DNA of 64,000 nt from an uncultured Eubacteriales bacterium. Lineage in GTDB: Bacteria > Bacillota > Clostridia > Oscillospirales > Oscillospiraceae. The stretch is taken from NCBI GenBank assembly GCA_900545585.1, contig UQZR01000011.1, forward strand, positions 15,773-79,772, written 5' to 3'. The notes under the pieces are model-generated. The model saw only the letters and a list, made by a program, of their open reading frames with translations. It was not told the DNA's origin and did no database searches. The translations under genes and the position numbers were made by a program. Shown piece after piece: positions 59,426 through 64,000 of the stretch (positions are counted from its first letter, which is position 1; each line of letters begins with the position of its first letter).

Positions 59426-59911
59426 ATGTGGTATGTATTGCTGCTGGCGGCCTGCGTGGCAGGCGACCAGCTGTTGAAGTGGTGGGTGACGGCCCATCTG
59501 GAGATGGGGCAGTCCGCGCCGCTGCTGCCGGGCGTGGTGCAGCTGACGCGGCTGCACAATACCGGCGCGGCGTGGAGCAGCTTTTCCGGCAAGACCGGGC
59601 TGCTGGCCATCGTCACCATCGTGCTGATGCTGGCGGTGGCGTGGCTGCTGGTGAAGAAGATCGTGCGCCATCCGCTGGGCGTGACGGCGGGGGTGCTGAT
59701 CCTGGGGGGCGGCATCGGCAACGTCATCGACCGCGTGTGCCGCGGCTATGTGGTGGATATGTTCGACCTGCAGTTCATCAGCTATCCCATTTTCAATCTG
59801 GCGGACTGCTTTGTGGTGGTGGGCGTCATTTTGGGCGCTGTGTACTACCTGTGGTTCTACGACAAGTACGACAAGAAGGAGCCGAAGGATGACGCTGCAT
59901 CTGAAAGCTGA
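59426..59911 (+). CDS. lspA: Lipoprotein signal peptidase (signal peptidase II)
   Basis: An aspartyl membrane protease that cleaves prolipoprotein signal peptides. The 161-residue protein has four hydrophobic helices. The catalytic aspartates lie in IGNVIDRVCRGYVVDMFD and FNLADCFVVVG, and the family segment HNTGAAWSSFSG is present. CAGGGAGGA lies upstream of ATG 59426. It overlaps rluD by 23 nt, the common lspA-rluD pairing. Confidence 0.96.
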   Translation: MWYVLLLAACVAGDQLLKWWVTAHLEMGQSAPLLPGVVQLTRLHNTGAAWSSFSGKTGLLAIVTIVLMLAVAWLLVKKIVRHPLGVTAGVLILGGGIGNVIDRVCRGYVVDMFDLQFISYPIFNLADCFVVVGVILGAVYYLWFYDKYDKKEPKDDAASES

Positions 59912-60803
59912 GACGGAGGACGCCGGGACGCGGCTGGACGCCTTTGTGGCCTCCCGCGCCAACGGACTGACCCGCTCGCAGGCGGCGCGGTACATCGACG
60001 AGGGGCGTGTGGCGGTGGACGGGAAGCCTGCGTCCAAGAGCTGCCGCATCGGCGGCGGCGAGACGGTGACGGTGGACGTGCCGGAGGTGCGGGAGACGGC
60101 GCTGGAGCCGCAGGACATCCCGCTGGACGTGGTGTACGAGGACGAGGACGTTATCGTGGTGAACAAGCCGTCGGGACTGGTGGTGCATCCGGCGCCGGGG
60201 CATCCCGACGGGACGCTGGTCAACGCCCTGCTGCACCACTGCGGGTCGTCGCTGTCCGGTATCGGCGGGGAGAAGCGGCCCGGCATCGTCCATCGCATCG
60301 ACCGGGATACCAGCGGGCTCATCATTGCCGCCAAGAACGATGCGGCCCATCTGGGACTCAGCGCCCAGCTCAGCGACCACACGCTGGCGCGGACGTACGA
60401 GTGTCTGGTGGTGGGCAACCTGAAGGAGGACAGCGGCACCGTGGATGCGCCCATCGGACGGCATCCGTCGGACCGGAAGAAGATGGCGGTGGTAGCCGGC
60501 GGGCGGCCCGCCGTGACCCACTGGGAGGTCATCGCGCGGTATGCGGGCGTGACCTATGTGCGCTGCCGTCTGGAGACGGGGCGGACACACCAGATCCGCG
60601 TACACATGGCCTACATCGGGCATCCCATCCTGGGGGACACGGTGTACGGCGCAAAGAAGCCGGTGGCGGGTCTGACGGGGCAGTGTCTCCACGCGGTGGG
60701 GCTGCGATTTATCCACCCGCGTACCGGCCAGGCGGTGGAGCTGCACTGCCCGCTGCCGCAGGAGTTTCAGGAGCAGCTGCGGAAGCTGGAAAAAAGAGCA
60801 TAA
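59889..60803 (+). CDS. rluD: RluD-family 23S rRNA pseudouridine synthase
   Basis: Isomerises uridines in large-subunit rRNA. The 304-residue protein has an N-terminal S4 domain (GLTRSQAARYIDEGRVAVDG) and the catalytic motif HRIDRDTSGLIIAAK with the nucleophile Asp. KPSGLVVHPAPGH and ETGRTHQIRVHMAYIGHPIL are also present. I start at ATG 59889, which has AAGGAG 8 nt upstream inside lspA. It is the last recognisable chromosomal gene before the mobile-element boundary, and no terminator of its own is visible. Confidence 0.95.
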   Translation: MTLHLKAETEDAGTRLDAFVASRANGLTRSQAARYIDEGRVAVDGKPASKSCRIGGGETVTVDVPEVRETALEPQDIPLDVVYEDEDVIVVNKPSGLVVHPAPGHPDGTLVNALLHHCGSSLSGIGGEKRPGIVHRIDRDTSGLIIAAKNDAAHLGLSAQLSDHTLARTYECLVVGNLKEDSGTVDAPIGRHPSDRKKMAVVAGGRPAVTHWEVIARYAGVTYVRCRLETGRTHQIRVHMAYIGHPILGDTVYGAKKPVAGLTGQCLHAVGLRFIHPRTGQAVELHCPLPQEFQEQLRKLEKRA

Positions 60804-60824
60804 ACAAAAAAGGGAGGACACGCA

Positions 60825-60941
60825 ATGCCACAGCCCACTAAGGCGATAATTTCAAACGAACAGAAAAGTGGCATTCGCAAAGGCAGCAACAGGGCTTCAA
60901 CCGGCAAGGTTGGAGCCTTGTTGCTATCAGTATATATATAG
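60825..60941 (+). pseudogene. 38-codon open frame at the element junction, possibly a truncated chromosomal gene
   Basis: AGGGAGGACACGCA precedes an ATG, giving MPQPTKAIISNEQKSGIRKG and ending in a short hydrophobic stretch at TAG 60941. The ribosome binding site is in the style of the chromosome, but composition changes within the frame toward A+T-rich DNA. It may be the 5' end of a gene that once followed rluD and was interrupted by the element, or a chance frame. A hairpin with 17-bp imperfect arms (60886-60924) lies within it. Confidence 0.4.
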
Positions 60942-60984
60942 TATAATCGCATCTTTGCGTTTTTTGCAACTGCCGGAGTATAAT
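60918..60984 (+). promoter_or_regulatory. Tandem promoters upstream of the 59-residue element gene
   Basis: Promoter 1: TTGTTG (60918-60923), 18 nt, TATAAT (60942-60947), with its -35 box in the 3' arm of a hairpin. Promoter 2: TTGCGT (60955-60960), 18 nt, TATAAT (60979-60984), 24 nt upstream of ATG 61009. Confidence 0.55.
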
Positions 60985-61008
60985 GGAAGCGTCAGGAGGT
61001 GCCGGACA

Positions 61009-61188
61009 ATGAAAGAACAGAAGTATCATATCTATCTGACCGAGCAGGAACGGTCGGAGGTTATCAAATCCCTCATAGACCTGAAAAACACGCTTATCCG
61101 GCAGGGCAAATACACGGACGCCGTTGACGATGTGCTGGTGAAGCTGACCGGCGCAAAGCGAAAAAAGCTGAAGGTCGTATACATCTGA
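61009..61188 (+). CDS. Small conserved mobile-element protein of unknown function
   Basis: A 59-residue basic protein: MKEQKYHIYLTEQERSEVIK, then an amphipathic helix (SLIDLKNTLIRQGKYTDAVD) and a Lys-rich end (LTGAKRKKLKVVYI). AGGAGG lies 9 nt upstream of the ATG. Similar small proteins recur near the ends of Firmicute conjugative elements; I know no function. The shape (helix plus basic tail) would allow nucleic-acid binding, but no specific motif is visible. It has tandem promoters and a terminator of its own. Confidence 0.75.
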   Translation: MKEQKYHIYLTEQERSEVIKSLIDLKNTLIRQGKYTDAVDDVLVKLTGAKRKKLKVVYI

Positions 61189-61197
61189 ATAGAGTTC

Positions 61198-61234
61198 GAG
61201 CCGCTTATTCCCAATCGGAGTAAGCGGCTCTTTT
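61198..61234 (+). terminator. Terminator after the 59-residue gene
   Basis: GAGCCGCTTA and TAAGCGGCTC pair around a 13-nt loop, followed by TTTT. It lies in the gap to the convergent phosphoesterase gene. Confidence 0.85.
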
Positions 61235-61238
61235 CATT

Positions 61239-61793
61239 TCAGGTATAGCTTTCCGCCAAAGAGTTTTCCTTGAAATGGCGGTTGTTTTCCAGCAGCTCAT
61301 CAAAAGTTACAGGCTTAAAGCTGTTTATATCCACACCGGCATTCAAAACATTCTCCCGTGCGGCAATCAGCGGCCAGAAGTCTGCCCTCGTATCATTATG
61401 AATATGCCCGTGGATCATATATGACCGCTTCGCGTGCTTCCACGAAAGCATCGGGTAATGGAATAGCGTTAAAGAGCGCTTTCCGTCCGAGGTTTCCAAA
61501 AACTTGTCCACGCTGAAAAAATACCTTGCGTAGTCAAACTTCGTCATCCACGAGCCGTCGTGGTTGCCGACGATCAGCCGCTTCTTGCCCTTCAACCGCT
61601 TCAGGATTCCCTCCGCATTGGTGCTGCGGAAAAACATATCCCCAAGAATATATACCGTATCGTTTCCGGTCACTCTATCGTTCCAGTTTTGAATCATCGC
61701 CTCGTCCATTTCCTCGGCGGAGGCAAAGGGACGGTCGCAGAACCGGATGACATTGTAGTGACCGAAATGCGTGTCTGCCGTAAAATAAATCAT
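61239..61793 (-). CDS. Calcineurin-like metallophosphoesterase
   Basis: The 184-residue protein has the full set of binuclear metal motifs: DTHFGH (D-x-H), ILGDMFF (GD), VGNHDGS (GNHD), FHYP and HGHIH. This is a single-domain phosphoesterase of the YfcE-like superfamily with no fused domain. The substrate is unknown; such enzymes are frequent cargo or accessory genes of conjugative elements and phages. GGAGATG lies upstream of ATG 61793. It is transcribed opposite to parA-parB. Confidence 0.88.
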   Translation of the reverse strand: MIYFTADTHFGHYNVIRFCDRPFASAEEMDEAMIQNWNDRVTGNDTVYILGDMFFRSTNAEGILKRLKGKKRLIVGNHDGSWMTKFDYARYFFSVDKFLETSDGKRSLTLFHYPMLSWKHAKRSYMIHGHIHNDTRADFWPLIAARENVLNAGVDINSFKPVTFDELLENNRHFKENSLAESYT

Positions 61794-61872
61794 CGTGTAT
61801 CATCTCCCATATATAAAGTAAAAGCAGAACTGCTCACCGAACAGCCCTGCGCGAAATCAGGATAGTCCTGTA

Positions 61873-61983
61873 CTATCCCCGTTTTCGTCTGAACTGACCG
61901 TAATTCGTTATGAAGCAAAAAGTCCGGGAGGACAAACCGAGCCTGCTTATTATCTCTTTGCTTCTGTTGCTGCCGTTCGTCAT
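61873..61983 (-). CDS. Small basic open reading frame in the element
   Basis: A 36-codon frame (MTNGSNRSKEIISRLGLSSR... ending RRKRG) has AAGGAGG 9 nt upstream of ATG 61983. It also has a well-spaced promoter on the same strand (62016-62044), so expression is plausible. It is Arg/Lys/Ser-rich. I recognise no function; it could be a small regulator or a leader peptide for a downstream minus-strand gene such as the phosphoesterase. Confidence 0.5.
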   Translation of the reverse strand: MTNGSNRSKEIISRLGLSSRTFCFITNYGQFRRKRG

Positions 61984-62015
61984 AGCTCTTGCCCTCCTTC
62001 CATAAGCCTGACCAC

Positions 62016-62044
62016 AGTATACTATATAAATATGAACAAGTAAA
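62016..62044 (-). promoter_or_regulatory. Promoter of the small minus-strand frame
   Basis: On the minus strand there is TTTACT (plus 62039-62044), a 17-nt spacer and TATACT (62016-62021), within a strongly A+T-rich stretch. Confidence 0.5.
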
Positions 62045-62056
62045 TCATTCAAACGC

Positions 62057-62093
62057 AAAGCCGCTTTTCCGTTCTCGGAAGGGCGGCTTTTTT
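62057..62093 (+). terminator. Intrinsic terminator/insulator before the parA leader
   Basis: AAAGCCGC and GCGGCTTT form the outer stem, TTCC/GGAA an inner stem, followed by further T. It would stop plus-strand transcription arriving from the left, isolating the parA-parB unit. Confidence 0.75.
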
Positions 62094-62224
62094 GCTTTCC
62101 AAGGGGCACGAAAAATTTTTTCAACTTTTTTTGAAAAACACCCTCAAAAATCGCTTCCTTATTCAGAGTAAGTGAAGGGGTTCTTTCCCAACCACAATCG
62201 GGAGCCGCTTCGTGAACCTTGAAA

Positions 62225-62540
62225 ATTGAATATACAGGCACTTGGGACATTACTTCTGATGATTAGCCCGAAGATGGGTACGCCGTGACTTCTCCTAACC
62301 GGAGGACGAGCGAGAACCCCCGATCTGAAACCCGGATTGCCACCGGGACGGCGATGACAGTCAGAATGATAATGATACTTCTCTACGGAGCTGGCGGAGA
62401 ACCCGGCAGAGGTGAAAGCCCTATGACACGGTGCAGCACACCGTGACCCAAGTGTTTCCCGGAAGGCGAAAGCCGCCGCAGGGGGCGTTGAGGACAAATA
62501 CTGCGGACATATACATAGCCGTTCATTACAGGCGGCTATG
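62225..62540 (+). ncRNA. Structured leader or small RNA upstream of element parA
   Basis: A gene-free stretch rich in compact hairpins. They include CTCC/GGAG (62292-62304), CCCGG/CCGGG (62331-62347), CACGGTG/CACCGTG (62427-62445), a GGC-GAAA-GCC tetraloop (62465-62474), CCGCAG/CTGCGG (62476-62506) and CATAGCCG/CGGCTATG (62514-62540) just before the parA ribosome binding site. There is no convincing open frame. This is the look of a conserved cis-acting RNA, antisense target or transfer/replication origin; I cannot assign a family by eye. The interval 61984-62224 otherwise holds a promoter, a terminator and T/A-rich sequence. Confidence 0.5.
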
Positions 62541-62569
62541 AAATCTACAAAGAAGGAGGAAAACGAAAG

Positions 62570-63400
62570 ATGCCAAACTGTAAAACCATAGCGATATGCA
62601 ACCAAAAGGGCGGCGTCGGGAAAACCACCACGGCGGTCAACCTCGGAATCGGGCTTGCCATGCAGGGCAAAAAGGTACTCCTCATAGACGCAGACCCGCA
62701 GAGCGACCTTACGGCCTGCCTCGGCTGGCGGGATTCAGACAGTCTGCCGCAGACGCTGACCAACAAGCTGGCGGCGGTAATGCGCGAGGAAAGCCAAGAC
62801 CCATTTGCCGGGATTCTCAGCCACGAGGAAAAGGTTGACCTTGTGCCGTCGAATCTTGAGCTGTCGGCGCTGGAGATGAGCCTTGTGACCGCAATGAGCC
62901 GGGAAAGCGTGATGAAGAACTATCTCAGCCAAGTAAAGGACAACTACGATTATGTCCTCATAGATTGTATGCCGTCCCTCGGTATGATTACCCTTAACGC
63001 ACTGACGGCTGCGGACAGCGTTATCATTCCCGTGCAGGCGCAATATCTGCCGGCAAAGGGAATGACGCAGCTCCTGTCCACGATTGCCAAGGTAAAAAAG
63101 CACACCAACCCGAACCTTGCCATCGACGGAATCCTGCTGACCCTTGTGGACGGCAGAACGAATCTCGCCAAAAGCACCGTGGAGGCGCTGCGGGAGAACT
63201 TCGGCTGCCGGATCAGGATTTACCGGACGACCATTCCCGTTGCCGTGAAAGCCGCAGAGGTTTCGTCCAAGGGAAAAAGCATATACGCCTATGAGCCGAA
63301 CAGCACCGTGTCCAAGGCCTACGCAGATTTCACGAAGGAGGTGTTAGCCGATGGCAGGCAGAAAGAGCGACTTCACGCTTCCCACGAACACGCTCGATGA
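62570..63400 (+). CDS. ParA-family partition ATPase of the mobile element
   Basis: A plasmid/ICE-type partition ATPase that stabilises the circular form or helps conjugative transfer. The 276-residue protein starts MPNCKTIAICNQKGGVGKTT with the deviant Walker A motif at about 13-20. LIDADPQSDLTACLG and DYVLIDCMPSLGM are Walker A' and B, with Soj-like segments (LTLVDGRTNLAKSTVEALRE). GAAGGAGG lies 9 nt upstream of ATG 62570. It is clearly distinct from the chromosomal ParA at 2594-3349. It overlaps parB by 50 nt. Confidence 0.92.
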   Translation: MPNCKTIAICNQKGGVGKTTTAVNLGIGLAMQGKKVLLIDADPQSDLTACLGWRDSDSLPQTLTNKLAAVMREESQDPFAGILSHEEKVDLVPSNLELSALEMSLVTAMSRESVMKNYLSQVKDNYDYVLIDCMPSLGMITLNALTAADSVIIPVQAQYLPAKGMTQLLSTIAKVKKHTNPNLAIDGILLTLVDGRTNLAKSTVEALRENFGCRIRIYRTTIPVAVKAAEVSSKGKSIYAYEPNSTVSKAYADFTKEVLADGRQKERLHASHEHAR

Positions 63401-64000
63401 CCTGTTCTCCACGCAGGAGGAACGGGACGACGCAAAGCTGGCAAAAATCCGGGACATTCCCCTGACGGAGATCGACAATTTCCCCGACCATCCCTTTAAG
63501 GTGCGGGACGATGAGGATATGTTACAGCTTGTGGAGAGCGTCAAGGAGCGCGGAGTCATCACCCCGGCGACCGTCCGGCAGAAGGAGGACGGCAGATACG
63601 AGCTTGTTTCGGGACACCGCAGAAAACGAGCCTGTGAGCTTGCCGGATTTGAAACGCTCCGCTGCGAGGTGGTAGACCTTGACCGTGACGCCGCCACCAT
63701 TTTGATGGTGGAGAGCAACTACCAGCGGTCGCAGATACTTCCCTCAGAAAAGGCGTTTGCCTATAAGATGCGGCTGGAAGCTATGAGCCGTCAAGGAAAA
63801 CGCACAGATTTAACTTCGGACCCAGTGGGACCGAAGTTGTCGGGAGAACGCTCAAACATTGAGCTGTCATCTGAAACAGGTGACAGTACCTCGCAAATCA
63901 AACGCTATATCCGTCTGACAAGTCTTGTGCCTGAACTGCTCGACCTTGTGGACGAAGGCAAAATTAAAATGCGTCCTGCGGTGGAGCTTTCCTATTTGGA
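63351..64000 (+). CDS. ParB-family partition protein of the mobile element (3' end beyond window)
   Basis: An uninterrupted frame from ATG 63351 (GAAGGAGG 10 nt upstream) to the window end, 216 codons visible. It starts MAGRKSDFTLPTNTLDDLFS, then has the ParB N-terminal domain (IPLTEIDNFPDHPFKVRDDE, VSGHRRKRACELAG) and MVESNYQRSQILPSEKAFAY. An HTH-like region contains STSQIKRYIRLTSLVPELLD. VESNYQR replaces the ENLQR box of chromosomal ParB, as is usual for element-borne RepB/ParB proteins. No stop is reached, so the length is unknown. The 50-nt overlap with parA suggests translational coupling. Confidence 0.9.
   Translation, partial: MAGRKSDFTLPTNTLDDLFSTQEERDDAKLAKIRDIPLTEIDNFPDHPFKVRDDEDMLQLVESVKERGVITPATVRQKEDGRYELVSGHRRKRACELAGFETLRCEVVDLDRDAATILMVESNYQRSQILPSEKAFAYKMRLEAMSRQGKRTDLTSDPVGPKLSGERSNIELSSETGDSTSQIKRYIRLTSLVPELLDLVDEGKIKMRPAVELSYL

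Larger units (their letters stand above)
60830..64000. mobile_element. Left end of a putative integrative conjugative element
   Basis: From about 60.83 kb onward, codon and base use are visibly more A+T-rich than in the preceding 60 kb. The genes are accessory: a small protein of a type common in Firmicute conjugative elements, a metallophosphoesterase, a long structured leader, and plasmid-style parA and parB. The exact left boundary and attachment repeat cannot be fixed because the right end is outside the window; it lies between the rluD stop (60803) and the first element promoter (about 60918). No integrase, relaxase or type IV secretion gene is visible, so the call is an inference from composition and parAB context. 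Confidence 0.62.

Noticed and set aside
61984..62250. Upstream extension of the minus-strand small frame to 125 codons
   Set aside because: The longer frame passes through the promoter and terminator hairpin; only the last 36 codons have a ribosome binding site.
1..64000. tRNA or rRNA genes
   Set aside because: Reading through the intergenic gaps I saw no cloverleaf, CCA end or rRNA-like sequence; a tRNA scan would settle it.

Overview
The window reads as chromosome of a GC-rich, low-oxygen Firmicute, most likely an Oscillospiraceae-type clostridium (relatives of Flavonifractor, Oscillibacter or Lawsonibacter; inferred from gene content and style, not from a database search). Pointers are a Soj/Spo0J/parS partition locus, a Noc-like second ParB, sporulation-linked genes (spoVB-like, yabP, yabQ), DivIVA/SepF/ZapA division proteins, DnaD/DnaI helicase loading, a complete six-gene Rnf ferredoxin:NAD oxidoreductase and an AtoE-type short-chain fatty acid carrier. 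Genes are densely packed with short or overlapping junctions, strong AGGAGG-type ribosome binding sites and many intrinsic terminators.

Region by region: 1-3.6 kb carries mscL (cut by the window edge), serS, parB and parA with four near-perfect parS palindromes. 3.6-12.4 kb (minus) holds a GH13 amylase, mrdA/PBP2, mreD, mreC, maf, dut, a U32 peptidase-like protein and zapA. 12.6-18.5 kb (plus) holds dnaD, dnaI, noc, a VanW-family protein and alanine racemase. 18.5-27.2 kb (minus) holds prmA, degV, mnmE and the rnfCDGEAB operon. 27.5-30 kb has a DUF975-like membrane protein and an AtoE-like transporter, followed by a minus-strand acyltransferase-fold protein. 31.1-42.3 kb (plus) is a long housekeeping run: recJ, relA, dtd, an MBL hydrolase, hemZ, spoVB-like, mazG, HU, rqcP, yabP, yabQ, divIC. 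42.3-45.1 kb holds a repeat-flanked set of hairpins, then a two-gene cassette of a radical SAM enzyme and a membrane protein ending in a Cys-Ala repeat tail. 45.3-60.8 kb continues with hpf, an iron alcohol dehydrogenase, a HAD hydrolase, divIVA-sepF-yggS-HlyD-like, the hfq-miaA-mutL-mutS-miaB block, and lspA-rluD.

After rluD, at about 60.8-60.95 kb, composition becomes visibly more A+T-rich and gene type changes: a small accessory protein, a metallophosphoesterase, a hairpin-rich leader and a plasmid-style parA-parB pair. This looks like the left end of an integrative conjugative element continuing past the window.

The most unusual item is the radical SAM/Cys-Ala-tail pair at 42567-45037: the layout is that of a peptide-modifying enzyme next to its substrate, but the substrate is a signal-peptide-bearing, membrane-anchored protein. 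Other items worth following up are a parS site embedded in a probable terminator, the duplicated-terminator MITE-like insertion, an E2-like protein that lacks the catalytic His, and the structured leader of the element's parAB genes.
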